A stretch of DNA of 59,939 nt from Nemertoderma westbladi. Lineage: Eukaryota; Xenacoelomorpha; Nemertodermatida; Nemertodermatidae. Below the pieces are notes generated by a model. It had not been told where the DNA came from and searched no databases. It saw only the letters and a program-made list of their open reading frames with translations. The position numbers and the translations under genes are program-made. The DNA is taken from positions 1-59,939 of the forward strand of contig JAUCBJ010006993.1 of NCBI GenBank assembly GCA_032718475.1. The letters are read 5' to 3'. Shown here piece by piece: positions 21,098 through 32,322 of this stretch; positions within the stretch are counted from its first letter, which is position 1, and each line of letters begins with the position of its first letter.

Positions 21098-23344
21098 ATA
21101 ACAGTTTGTTAAATTCTTGATTGCAGTGTAGGCAATAAATACAGTTTAATATTGTTCTGGTAAGAACAATAACAGTTTGTAGGATCTTGATTGCGGCGTA
21201 AGCGATCAAGACTAAGGTACCGGTCGACCGGTGACCAGTAGGCCTGACTGCCTGATCACCCGGACCGGTACTTACAACAGTACAGGTACAGCAGTACTAT
21301 TTCGATTGTGATATTGTATATTGTAGGCTGCTAGGGGATTAGGGATTGATCACCCCTCATTCCTTTGTATAGTTTATTTATATCTGTCAGTTTTATTTGC
21401 CTGTAAGTTAATATTGAGTAGAAGGCCGTGTAAGTCTGCTCAGATTGTTCAGATAATTGTAGGCTGGACTGTTGTCGGACTGTTGTTGGGTCTGAACGGA
21501 TTGCAGTGTGTGTAGAGTCTGTCCGATAAAGTGCCAGTTAGTAAGTTGGGGCATCCAGAGCTGTAAGGTCAACCCCCTCCTAAAGAATAAGTCGTACTAC
21601 CGTGTTAGAACGCATACTAACTAACCATTTCGGAATCTGCATATACTGTAGTTTATTTGGGCTTGATAGTAGTCTGCCAGCGTTTTAGCCTGTGTTTGTT
21701 TGTGTGGTCTGTTCAGGTACCGTAATTGTTATTACTCAGATATTTTGTAGGCTGGATTGTTGTCTAGCTATTATTAGGTCTGAAGAGATTGCTGCGTGTG
21801 TAGAGTTTGTCTGATAAAGTGCCAGTTAGTAAGTTGGGGCATCCAGAGCTGTAAGGTCAACCCCCTCCTAAAGAATAAGTCGTACTACCGTGTTAGAACG
21901 CATACTAACTAACCATTTTGGAATCTGCACATACTGTAGTTTATTTAGGCTTGATGGTAGTCTGCCAGCGTTTGGTTTGTATTTTGTTTGAGTATTCTGT
22001 ACGGGTAGCGTAATATTTATTATTCAGAGTTTATGCGATTATTCGCAACATTCATGTCCCCAAGTTTATTCCTACAGTAATTGTGCTTGTTACACATACC
22101 GTTATAGTTAAATTAACCCCGGTACTACACGGGCTGCTTGGCGTAGGTAAAGACTGGTGACTTTGTGCTCCGGTCACTCCAGCAGATGCCGTGGTTCTTT
22201 TAACTGTTCAAGTATATTTAACTGCTGGTTATCTGTTTTTAATAAGTACTTGTACCTAATTTAGGGTTTGGTGTACAGTGCTTTCCGAAAGTAATTAGTG
22301 TGTAGGCAGTATATTTGTGTTGTAAAGTGGTTAATAGGCACGTTGGTTCTGGTAGACCGCGGTAATTAACTTCTAGGTAGGGACACTCCGTCATACATAA
22401 CGTAGTACCTATAGCGATACGGCTATAGGTCGTCAGACGGTGGTATTTTCCTATCTGGACAACACAGTGTATTTACTACTACTTATTATTTTCAAATACC
22501 GTAGTATCCTGTCCGTTGTAATAACCAGAAAATCTAACACTCTGTTAGACTGGTTTGTAGTTCCCTGTAAAATTACCCTAAAATTTCGTACGTAATATTT
22601 TGTTGTGTTTAGTTAGAGAATTAATCTCACCCGTATCGTAAGTAATTCGTAGATAAGTAACTTAGGAAGTAGAATTATTTGTTTTAGTGTCCAATAAGTA
22701 GCACTTCACTGAGAGCACACAGCTTTTGTGTAGTGATTAATTCCCAGAAATAATAACATCTATTTCAATATTGTAACAAAACCCCTCATACGGGTACATA
22801 TAAATCCACTAAATCTATTAATAAAATAGTAGGCCTGTTATACAACACTTAGGTCTTAATATCAGTTGGACTGCTGCTTAAATAACGGTAATAAAGTAAG
22901 TAAAGTAACCAAGTAACCCCTAACATTCAGAAATTCAATTATTTTAAAATAATTGACATACCGGTATTTACAATAAGCTTATTATATTTATTCTATAAAT
23001 TTAGGCTGAAATCATACTGGTATTCTGTAATTAATTCTAGTCTGTAATAATTATACTTATATATACTATAAGTGTCAGCTGTATACCGGTATTCACGATA
23101 GGCCTATTATATATTTATATATATTTGTGCTAAAATTATATACCGGTACTCTGTGACAAATCTAGTCTGTAATAATACTTATATATATACTATAAGCATA
23201 CCGGTATTCTAATATATTATATATATATCACGCTACACTGAGTAGCAGTATCGGTAATTAATTATTAGGCTAACAGTGATACTGAATTACTAGACTTGCT
23301 TTAACTGTATTTATAGCCGTAGGCATTCAACTGTGTAAACAAAC
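21098..23344 (+). promoter_or_regulatory. Leader with duplicated PBS-proximal segment
   Basis: The first 12 bases after the LTR (ataacagtttgt) recur with their upstream gaaca about 70 bp downstream, so the LTR-proximal segment is partly duplicated. No start with tgg that would pair with a tRNA CCA end is seen directly after the LTR. A 288-bp tandem duplication lies at about 21490-22020. The remainder is non-coding and matches the left copy. Confidence 0.55.
21490..22020 (+). repeat. 288-bp tandem duplication in the retroelement leader (right copy)
   Basis: gtgccagttagtaagttgg begins at 21531 and again at 21819, 288 bp apart. Both units continue through a block containing cataactaactaacc-like sequence. 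Same period and position as in the left copy. Confidence 0.85.
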
Positions 23345-26300
23345 ATGTCAGACACAACCCAATCACTGTCGGATAGTCTCTTAGAAAGTGTTAGAATGAC
23401 TGTTAGACAGTGTCTTAAAAGGATCAGTGACCCAGATCCAAGTATAGAACATCCTAGATCCAAGTCTAAGTCACCTACTATTGTAAGAAAGGCCATCCCT
23501 ACAGTAGTAGTGTCAGACCCTAGGCTAGTAGAACACCGTAGGTCTATCATCGGCACTCGGGCCCAAGTCAAGTGGGATCAAGAAGCAGCTGTCAAACAGC
23601 AGCAACATCCTAGCCAAGAACCTAGTTTTCAGCGGCCCGATAGCTCCAGTAGTTCGGATACTGTTGAGCGGACGCCCGAACTCGGAGCGAAGATGGCGGA
23701 TACGGTTTATGATGAACGGCTAACCTATGAAGAATCAACCGACGCCACTTCTTCTCAAGTGGAAAGCGAAGTGGAAAGCGAAGTGGAAAGCGAATTAACA
23801 GCAGCAGAGAAGCCGCGAACTAGAGACGCCATTGACATCTATCTGTCAGACTATCAGCGATTCCTAGGAGACGAAGAGTTGAGGAGACGACTGTCTGGAC
23901 TTCGCCCTAATAGTGAAGGAACCAAGCTTGTGTTGGACGCAATCGATGCGGAAATGTTAGCTGCAAACCAAGCTAAATTTGATGAAAAACTCCGCCTCGC
24001 TAGAGTCCAAGAAGAACAAGTAAAGAAAAAACGGATAGAGGACCGAAAGGCAGCAGCAGTAGCAGTGGCAGTGGCAGAACTGAGAGCGTCTGAGGAGACT
24101 ACCCAACTGGAGTTGGAAAATCTGCAAGAGACGCAAGACTGCATAAATAAACAGTTAACTGCTAGTCAAATGCAGATGATGAGTCGATCTACTCCCAAAC
24201 GCCAAGGATACACATCATCGGAGGAAGGCAAGACCACCGATCCTGAAGGCGGAGGAAATAGATCTCGTCTAAGCAGGCGTAGAAAAACATCTCACCGTCA
24301 CAAATTGCCTGATTTGCCCCCAGCAGTTAGAAGACAACTAGCTAGCACAGACTTAGGTAGTACAGAACCCACAGACCAAATTATTAAGGTCAAAAGACTC
24401 CCTACTATAGTTGATGAGCCTGAAATAATTAGGCCTGTCGTTCCCAAAGCCACTCCTGTGCTAGAGACCCCTGTACTTCCAGAGCTTAACTCTAAATTCC
24501 CTTTACACAGTACTACACTGCCTGTACCCGGTAGAACAGTCCATGAGAAAATCCCTGTCCTGGACGCTGAGAGAGAAATCAAAGATTTGTCTCCCGTCGT
24601 CCCGCGTCGGCCCGCTACAATGTTGGCGACTCCCGCTTCGGCGGTCGAGTGGGTAGAGGAGGGACGGCGGGGGATGAATCTCCTGCTCGGACAGATGCAG
24701 GAGACTGTCCACCAACTCAAGGGAACATTAAGGGAAAGTAGGGTAGAATTGCAAGAAGTGCAGCCAAGCATCGCGCTAGAACGCGACAAATTAGTCAATA
24801 TACAAAAGGGTATACCAATACCCCCTGTAACTGTGTGTCAACCTGTTAGGTCTGAAGTATTACATGCGCAAGGTGTGGAGCCTACACGCATCTATACTGC
24901 TAGTGAAGTAGAAACTCCTATAGCAAACCCTATTAAGGGTGATTATAAACCTGTTGTTGATGATATTCCCTATAGACCTGATAATAATCCGGGAAATTTA
25001 TATACCGATAATTCGATATTAAATAACACGATGGCCCAAGAAAGCTTTACGCGTCAGATGGCTAGAACAGAAGCCCGCCAAGCGGTCAAAGTGGGAGAAA
25101 TCGTCAAATTCAATGGAGATGAGATGAAATGGTTACCTTTCAATGAATATTACAAAGATAGCATACTAGTACTATCTAATGGAGAGAAACTTAGATTCCT
25201 CATCAAGTGCTTGGAAGGACCTCCCAAGTTAATGGCGTTAAAGTTTATTGGACATCCAGATGGATTAAGACAAGTTTGGGATACATTAAACATCAGGTAT
25301 GGTAACAAGGATAACATAGCTAAGTATTTGTATGCAAAATTAGTAGCCCCCCGAAAGTTCCTTAGTAGCGGGATTATAGAGTTTTCCGATGAGATTCAGG
25401 AGATCTGTAGACAATTGGATTGGTTAGGTAAGTCTCAGGAATATCAGAGTTCCATGGTTATTGGAGCCGTAGTCTCTACTTTACCAAAGGGTGGAGTATG
25501 TACACGCTGGGACAAGAAAGTGTTGTATATGAATGAACAACAACAACGAGACCCTACCATGGCTGATCTCATGTCCTTCTTAGATAGTGAAGTAAAATTA
25601 CAACTCATAAAGCAGTCCAGAGAGAAAACATCGGAAAATAAGGTAAGTGAGAAACCCGTTTCTAGGAGAAGGGTAACACCAGTGTGTTATACTGACGACG
25701 GCGAAAGCCAAGCTTCTCAAGAAGAGGACAGCGGGAAAGACACAGTAAAATCTTACTATGACAACAAGACCTATAAAGACGTAAGTAAATATAAGTCTCG
25801 AACCAGTGACAGGAGAGAACAGGTAACAACAACTCCTCCTACGTCTCCTAAGAGAATTCACGGAAGAAAGCCCGAAGAAAGAACGAGAGTGCATAACGTT
25901 ACCCAAGGTAAAGTGAGTAACATCAAACCAAAATGTGCGCTGTGCGACGGGCCCCACCGTTTGAGTGTGTGTGCTGAATTCCTAAAGAAATCCCTGGTAG
26001 ACAGACGTGAAGTCATGTGGGATAAGCGGTTATGCTATAATTGCCTCAGACAAGGACACCAACGGCGAACCTGTTACTCTGATGTAAAGTGTGCAAATTG
26101 CGGTGCGAAACATCACATCTTGTTACACAGTGAATTCGAACGAAACAACCCGAGTCAGGTAAGTGAGCCTGAACTACATGTCCCATTCAGTGATATAAAT
26201 GACACTGATCAAGAATCTGAGATGGAAGGATTCTATACGGACGAATTCTCCGACGCCAACGAATCCTGTTACCTAATAAATACTGCAGTGTATCAAGCAC

Positions 26301-27364
26301 TTACGTATGAAAAGGACACCGACAATGAGTTCCCCCCAACTACCTTTGACAGACAACCATCTTGGAAACCTCCAACTTCCAACGTAGGAATCAGAGAATT
26401 TCCTGTGGTGCAGGTAAGAGTTCACGGTCCTAACAAAAGTTACATAGTGAACGCCCTCCTTGACTCCGGCAGCACAGGAACATTCATCGATCAAGAACTA
26501 GCCGAAGACATCTTTGCTGGACAACCCAAATTCCGAACTAAGTTGAATATGTCAGGAATTATGCAGGTGAAATCTACCATAACGGCAGATTACTATGTAG
26601 GTGTGTTGTCCACCCCCCAGGATAAATTAGGAGAACAAAGTATAAGGTCAGTAAAAATGGTGGCTATAAAGAACTTCGCTACTACCCAAGTAGAACCTTA
26701 TAACTGGGACGAGGACGAGAGCATCCAGCCACTTAAGATACCTCGATTCCACACAGATTATCCTGGAGTGCAAATACTCATCGGCCAAAACGCGCATGAG
26801 GCGCTAGAGACATTGGAGAAACGGCCTGCTCAACCACAGCCACTACAAACCTATGCAGTAAGAACTAGAGTAGGTTGGTACTTCACTGGCCCTTCCCGTA
26901 GAACTCTCAAAGAGAGATTACCTCAACAACAGGTATACCAAGTAAAGGAATGGGAAGTGGAGAGCAGTGAGGTGGACGAACTAACTGAGGGAACACCATA
27001 CTCCTCAGATAATGACGATATTAACTCCAATGTAGATCAATGGAGACATTGCCTTGGGACGATTAATCCAGCCGACATCGCTTCCAGAGGAGCAACTCCT
27101 CAAGAACTGATAGATACTCCAGGCTGGTTAGGTGGATCCGACTTCTTAAGTAAAGAAGAAGAAGAATGGCCTCCTCATCTTACCACGGCGGAGATTAGAC
27201 AGGCCAAGGGAGCGGAGAAAGTAACACAACAACTCAATCGCCCAGCTGGTCGTTTATGTTTACTGGAAAGAGATCGAAAACTGTCCGGAAACTATGGAAG
27301 GCAAGATACTCTTCCTACGACCACTTCCCTAATCCGACAAATATCTAGGGACTCCATAACGTAA
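23345..27364 (+). CDS. gag-pro: BEL/Pao Gag-protease polyprotein lacking RT, RNase H and integrase (1339 residues)
   Basis: The ATG at 23345 is preceded by aaac. It is homologous to the left-copy ORF along its length. Gag domain (DUF1759-like) at about 570-730 with VKFNGDEMKW; Cys/His clusters at about 864-925 including CYNCLRQGHQRRTC; retropepsin-like DSGSTGTFID at about 1037; then the post-RNase H motif PADIASRGATPQEL at about 1246 and a short C-terminal remnant ending SRDSIT. Compared with the left copy it lacks about 165 residues near the N-terminus and most of the Ala/Glu helix, has an extra VRMTVRQCLKRISD-type segment near the start, and has a shorter region after GAEKV. The frame is intact throughout. 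The role would be particle assembly and Gag maturation. Polymerase and integrase would have to come from elsewhere. Confidence 0.88.
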   Translation: MSDTTQSLSDSLLESVRMTVRQCLKRISDPDPSIEHPRSKSKSPTIVRKAIPTVVVSDPRLVEHRRSIIGTRAQVKWDQEAAVKQQQHPSQEPSFQRPDSSSSSDTVERTPELGAKMADTVYDERLTYEESTDATSSQVESEVESEVESELTAAEKPRTRDAIDIYLSDYQRFLGDEELRRRLSGLRPNSEGTKLVLDAIDAEMLAANQAKFDEKLRLARVQEEQVKKKRIEDRKAAAVAVAVAELRASEETTQLELENLQETQDCINKQLTASQMQMMSRSTPKRQGYTSSEEGKTTDPEGGGNRSRLSRRRKTSHRHKLPDLPPAVRRQLASTDLGSTEPTDQIIKVKRLPTIVDEPEIIRPVVPKATPVLETPVLPELNSKFPLHSTTLPVPGRTVHEKIPVLDAEREIKDLSPVVPRRPATMLATPASAVEWVEEGRRGMNLLLGQMQETVHQLKGTLRESRVELQEVQPSIALERDKLVNIQKGIPIPPVTVCQPVRSEVLHAQGVEPTRIYTASEVETPIANPIKGDYKPVVDDIPYRPDNNPGNLYTDNSILNNTMAQESFTRQMARTEARQAVKVGEIVKFNGDEMKWLPFNEYYKDSILVLSNGEKLRFLIKCLEGPPKLMALKFIGHPDGLRQVWDTLNIRYGNKDNIAKYLYAKLVAPRKFLSSGIIEFSDEIQEICRQLDWLGKSQEYQSSMVIGAVVSTLPKGGVCTRWDKKVLYMNEQQQRDPTMADLMSFLDSEVKLQLIKQSREKTSENKVSEKPVSRRRVTPVCYTDDGESQASQEEDSGKDTVKSYYDNKTYKDVSKYKSRTSDRREQVTTTPPTSPKRIHGRKPEERTRVHNVTQGKVSNIKPKCALCDGPHRLSVCAEFLKKSLVDRREVMWDKRLCYNCLRQGHQRRTCYSDVKCANCGAKHHILLHSEFERNNPSQVSEPELHVPFSDINDTDQESEMEGFYTDEFSDANESCYLINTAVYQALTYEKDTDNEFPPTTFDRQPSWKPPTSNVGIREFPVVQVRVHGPNKSYIVNALLDSGSTGTFIDQELAEDIFAGQPKFRTKLNMSGIMQVKSTITADYYVGVLSTPQDKLGEQSIRSVKMVAIKNFATTQVEPYNWDEDESIQPLKIPRFHTDYPGVQILIGQNAHEALETLEKRPAQPQPLQTYAVRTRVGWYFTGPSRRTLKERLPQQQVYQVKEWEVESSEVDELTEGTPYSSDNDDINSNVDQWRHCLGTINPADIASRGATPQELIDTPGWLGGSDFLSKEEEEWPPHLTTAEIRQAKGAEKVTQQLNRPAGRLCLLERDRKLSGNYGRQDTLPTTTSLIRQISRDSIT

Positions 27365-29014
27365 TAACATAAGGAGTGGGCGTGTGACTATATCATTTTA
27401 TATTTGTTTTTATTTTATATTTATGTATGTATTATTATGTAATTTTATTATAATCGTTTTCTTTAATTTTATTCAGTATAATGTTATTTTAGTGATTATT
27501 TAGTAGATTAGTGCAATATATTAGTGTTTATTACGTACGTAATTACTTATAATATATATTTAGTGCGACGGCGAGAAATAATTATTTTTTCTCTTTCCTT
27601 ACTGTCCGTATCATATTATAAATACGTGACTACAGTAAGATGAAATGTCCGTACTTATTAAAGTACAATAAAGCCACTACTATATTCAAGTATTATTGGT
27701 AGGCAGAGTATTAGGAATGCAAAGTTCAGATCCTCGTGTCTCGGCTAAACCAAGCTCTGGGTAGACCTTGGAAACGACTTGCCTCTTCACACTGACATTG
27801 CTTCGTGCGATATTGCTCTCATACCATATATAATAATACATATAGTAGCGTGATGTCCCTCTAACAGTAGCGTGAAACGCAAATAAATCTGTTAAACCTT
27901 TTGACCATCTGTAATTCTAGTCGATTAAGATATCGCGGCACCCACCGATATACTTGAAAGACAAATTCTAGAATCAGTGGTTAACGTCCCCAGACAAGTT
28001 CTGGAATAAATTGGTGCCCATCTCAAATATTAATTATTTAATATTTACAAATCTATAAATCAAAATCTGTAAAATTCAGATCCTTTAACAATTCTAGTCG
28101 ATTAAGATATCGTAGCACTTACCGATACTCTTAAAAGACAATTTTCATAGAATTAAGGATCCTATGTCCCCAGACCTGCTCTGGAATCAAATTGTGTCAA
28201 TTGTACTATCAAATAATAAAATTTCAGGGAATAAATTTAAATTCATATTTTAATGAATTTAATAAATTGTCATTCTGTGCAATTTATAACATTCCCAAAA
28301 TCCCATTAATTAATAGATCACGGGAGCGGAGATTCATCCTATTAAGTGTGTTAGAGTGTGAGAATCTCCCATGTATGAGTCAATAGCCGATAAAATTTAT
28401 AAAATCATATATAAACGAGATATTGGACCATTAAAGAATTACTATTAAATAGCATCCCAGATCTGTATGCATTGGAATTACCCTAATTCTACCGCTAGCT
28501 TTCCATAATGTCACCATAGTAACACCCACACTAGAATTAGAAACAAGTTAAAAAGAACAATAGAAAGCTTACCCCATTGCATAGTAAGAAATAAATAGCG
28601 CACTGCTAGTATCCAAGGATACATAATAATAACGTGGCATTCTGGAAGGCACTGACTAACGGACAAATGGCCCGAGTGTGTGTAATTTGTGACAGTTGTG
28701 TGTGTGGAATTTGTGAGTTTATAGGCGAATGTTACTACTAAGGTGTGTTTACAGTAGCGAGTCGCAATTGTGAAAGTAACCCTAACCCTCCAGTAAGAAC
28801 CTGAAGTGTATCTAAGCCTTTGGGACGGACAGTGGAGTGACTCGTGCTAGTGTCGTTGTCGTTGTGTAGCTACACGTTGGCGGAAAACACAGCGGCGACG
28901 ATACATTTGCGCTGAGGCTCTTACACTGTCCGGGGGCTGATTGGGGTAGGCAGCGACGCTCGCTAGCCTAATTATAAGCTCATTATAATATTAATAAACT
29001 CATATATAGCAGAT
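27365..29014 (+). other. 3' non-coding region of the right retroelement
   Basis: No ORF. It matches 3084-4733 of the left copy in inverted orientation, including the two related blocks containing tctagtcgattaagatatcg at about 27910 and 28090. A candidate AATAAA (caataaagcc) lies at about 27667. Confidence 0.55.
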
Positions 29015-29438
29015 ATAACTGAGTTGATAGAAGATGGTCTTGGTATCGGGGAGCGATATACTCTACCTTTACAAGTGTTTGTTGATAGCTTGATACGCTG
29101 CGACGCTAGTCCAATTACTACGAAGGACGATGGTCGTTATATCGAACCGACGATTTCCTAGAAGCAACTTACGCGTGAATTGGACTATGGAAAATTCACC
29201 GCTCGCTACACGCATCGTAATAGTACGTATATGGATTTCTTAACCATTGGCCATTCTATCGATTCACACGATACGGACTATGTCGAACATATATCCTACC
29301 CAGCGGAGTCGGAATGATAAACTGAAATTCGAATGCGAAAATTCTATTCGAAATCGACTCAAAAGAAAAGACATTAGAGAGACAAATGGACGCGGTAACT
29401 CTAACGTATATTTGGAATTCTTGATAGAAGCATTGTAA
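29015..29438 (+). pseudogene. Decayed copy of the 132-residue accessory ORF
   Basis: It aligns with the intact ORF at 2685-3083. The start codon position reads ATA (29015-29017), an in-frame TAG lies at 29159-29161, and a frameshift follows the DTD-encoding segment, after which similarity continues in another frame to about 29438. The Gag-protease ORF of the same element is intact, so loss of this ORF was tolerated. Confidence 0.75.
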
Positions 29439-30092
29439 CAACAAATAAATATCATCCGCGTTTCCCCTACCAGACGTGCGTCTTTGGTATTATTACGATA
29501 AATGCCCTAGACCCAACCAATAAACAGAAAGACATAAACATCCACGGAAACCGAAACTTGTTCGACATATCACCTACGCTCGCTCGACTCAGACGATCCT
29601 TGAGTAAACCTACGATCATAGTTCCGGAATACTCGGTCAGACCACCTCGTTCCTTGATTAGACCTCAGACTTTCGATTCTGATGGTATCCCGGATCCTCA
29701 CGAGCTGTATTCACTGTTCAAAGATCTAGTGCTACCCTAACAATTAATCGGTAACACTCCGGCAGCGAGCTCTAGCTAGCCGCCCATCTTACCTAGCCGT
29801 ATTGGGACGCGGACACCTAATATCACCATTCAACCGTTTGGTCGTCCCAGTTTAACGCGATACAACCCTTCATCAAGGTGAAGGAGAGCGTTGTACGAAA
29901 CGAGTTAAACGCTATTCTACAAAGATCAGAAAGGAAACCTGCGTTTGTTCAGATAAATGTAAGTTATAACAGCAAGTCCAAGCGGTAAACGAATTGGCTT
30001 ATCTCAGTTCGATTGGGAAATCTTGAATCTCTAAGAAGATATCGAGCTTAGACAACCCTATTCTCTGCGAGAGTTTTGGACGAGCGTGTCCA

Positions 30093-30299
30093 ATGACAAG
30101 CGGAGGAAAATCAGCTCGAGGAGAAGCAGATCGAAATGGACGAGACACTGACCGTAACCCTAAACCTTCTGATGCAATGGTATTGCACCCTTCACCCAGG
30201 AGTTACAGCCCTCCTAGTAAAGTGGCTCGCCCTAAAGAGAAAAGGACTCTTGCTAGCCTCAAAAAGCTGCGTAAACGACGTCCGCGTAAGAAAGACTAA
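30093..30299 (+). CDS. Short basic ORF before the 3' LTR (68 residues)
   Basis: ATG at 30093, stop at 30297-30299, 78 bp before the 3' LTR. The N-terminal half is Ser/Pro/Asp-rich. The C-terminal third is strongly basic (KKLRKRRPRKKD), like a nuclear localisation or nucleic acid-binding tail. Open fragments at 29558-29740 in another frame are rich in Pro/Arg, so this may be the tail of a larger decayed accessory gene. No family recognised, and no counterpart in the left copy. Confidence 0.3.
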   Translation: MTSGGKSARGEADRNGRDTDRNPKPSDAMVLHPSPRSYSPPSKVARPKEKRTLASLKKLRKRRPRKKD

Positions 30300-30377
30300 C
30301 TGTTTAGAGTATTTTTATATTTTAGAAACTGTGATTTGTTATATTTTATAGACTTAAATCCCATTTTCTGGGAGCGG

Positions 30378-31552
30378 TGTAAAGGCTTTTGCGTAATTAG
30401 CCGGTTATTTTCCCCGTGAAGTACTCTGTAGTTGGTTTACCAGGCATAAAAGGGCCGTGTCCTTACTGTACTGGTGTTTTAGAGGACATAAAAGTAATTT
30501 CTTCTGTATGTGTACTTTAGCGGACATAATCCGCAATTCCATGACGCAAAAGCCGAAATACTCTTGGAACAGTGTAGTTACTAAGACGACAGCTAATAGC
30601 TGAGCTGTACACGTGGAGCCTCTGCACGGAGCCTTGGTTCTTTGTTCTGCTCAGCTCAAATGACGACATCTATCAGCTGTGTCCACGTCAGTTCGACCAA
30701 TCAGAGATTTTCCCTTTGTGTAAAAGCTGTATAGCAGAATCCCATGATTCAGTACTGACGTTTCCCCCACGCCTAGAACACCGGCCGGGGAATGTTTTCT
30801 GACATTAGAGCGTCTTTAATTATAAGATCATCAAACTGTTATCTTGGTCAACTTGGTTAAGTACACTTGCATTATTTACTGCTATTTACTGTGTTGTTAA
30901 TTGTATCGTTCGTTTACATATTATTATTGGGAAGAATATTGATAACGATCCGAAACCCCAATCTTCTTGATACACTAAGGTTAGAGAGACAGGTTACATA
31001 TAACAATTTGCGACATACATTATCGTGGTTTGTAATGAGTTCAATGCTACTTAATAGGCCCTACAAATGTCGGTTGTTATTCTCTTTATATATGATTAAA
31101 ATCAGTGAATATCGGCAATTCAGTGTGCAATTGTGTGCAATAGTCTGTGTGTGCTTGACCGAGTAACAAAGCATTTCCTAAAGAATGCACTTTGGTGATC
31201 TATAAGACATACTGTTGTGTATAGTGTAAGTCATAGCTCTGTTTAAATAGATAGAGCGCCACGTCCTAAAGGAACTGCTAATATTTCCCGAAAGTGAATA
31301 ATATTCGTCAGAGATTATATATTAACGATCAATCGAATAGTGCGGTAGGCCTGCACCGCAATCAAATTAAAGCATCCAAATCCAGTCTCCCGGGTATATC
31401 CAGCGGGTGAATGGTCGCGCACAGACTGGCTTTGGCTAATGTTAGAATTATTATAGGTGTTCAATACTTGTCATAGGCTGGAGCAGATTTATAACCTAGA
31501 AGACATATAGATTTGGCGGGTTAAACTGCCAAAGGTCTTAAAAGCGCGAACA
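30378..31552 (+). repeat. 3' LTR (1175 bp)
   Basis: Same length and ends as the 5' LTR, with about two mismatches by eye. It is preceded by a short purine-rich run (gggagcgg at 30370-30377), a weak candidate polypurine tract, and followed by gttac at 31553-31557. Confidence 0.93.
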
Positions 31553-31934
31553 GTTACTTTGCTGACGTGGTACAATATGGCACTTTTGCTCACTTAAAGG
31601 GCGTTATGACTCGAAATTCACCTCTGGGGTTCCCTGTCCACGCCTTATTAATGGTAAATACTAGGGATGTCCCGGAATTCCGTTCCGGCCGGAATTCCGG
31701 TGGTTTTTGCCCGATTCCGGTTCCGGCCGGAATTGCCGGAATGGGGTCAATTCCGGCCGGAATTTTACCGGAATTACCAGGTTCCTAACTAGTTTGATAG
31801 TTGCAATTAGTTGTTAAAATATTATCAACATTTATAAATTTTTTAAACATTATTACCAATTATTTTAAGATACTTTTCAACACGTGTAAAAAAAGAATTT
31901 AAATAAAGTGTTCTTCGACCGTTAGAGCTAATAT

Positions 31935-32075
31935 TTAAAGATGCAAGACATCGATGCCCCCTGGTTAGCCCCTTCAAACCATTCGTGCGAAAGCAGCCTT
32001 GGCCCACCTACCTGCAGGGATCGAAGCCACGACCTCCAGATAGATTGGAAATCAATGCAACCGCTACACCAAGGT
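31935..32075 (-). mobile_element. tRNA-derived SINE (Gly-like head) inside the hAT-like element
   Basis: The minus strand shows an A box-like ccttggtgtagcggttg, an anticodon loop-like tttccaa and a B box-like ggcttcgatcc at tRNA spacing. Acceptor arms do not pair cleanly, so this is a SINE or tRNA pseudogene and not a functional tRNA. The tail boundary is uncertain. Confidence 0.6.
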
Positions 32076-32322
32076 GGAACCTAACTAACCTATGTAACGA
32101 GGGAAAATTCACAGCCACCCCTTTTATTACAGTGAATTCAGTCTTGGATGGGTATGTAACACATTTCCAAAAAAATTTCTCCTGGTAATCAAACTAAAAT
32201 GGTCCCACCATATGTTACACCACTTATAGTATTCATATACAATTCACAATAACCCTCTTAATTTACATGAACTAATTAAACCCTTTTTTCCTTCTGAATA
32301 TATTTTAAGAAATGCATCATTA

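Larger units (their letters stand above)
19923..31552 (+). mobile_element. Complete young BEL/Pao-derived LTR retroelement encoding only Gag and protease (11,630 bp)
   Basis: It is bounded by two 1175-bp direct LTRs that begin tgtaaagg and end gcgcgaaca, and by a gttac target duplication. The LTRs differ at only about two positions by eye (one C/T in gctgtacagc, one T/C in ggctggagta), which indicates recent insertion. Inside are a 2.25-kb leader, a 1339-residue Gag-protease ORF, 1.65 kb of non-coding DNA, a decayed accessory ORF and a basic 68-residue ORF just before the 3' LTR. Reverse transcriptase, RNase H and integrase are absent, so its mobilisation must have depended on enzymes supplied by another element. 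Confidence 0.92.

Noticed and set aside
31984-32070. Functional tRNA-Gly gene on the minus strand
   Set aside because: Anticodon loop and B box are tRNA-like, but no acceptor stem forms. It lies inside a transposon and fits a SINE.
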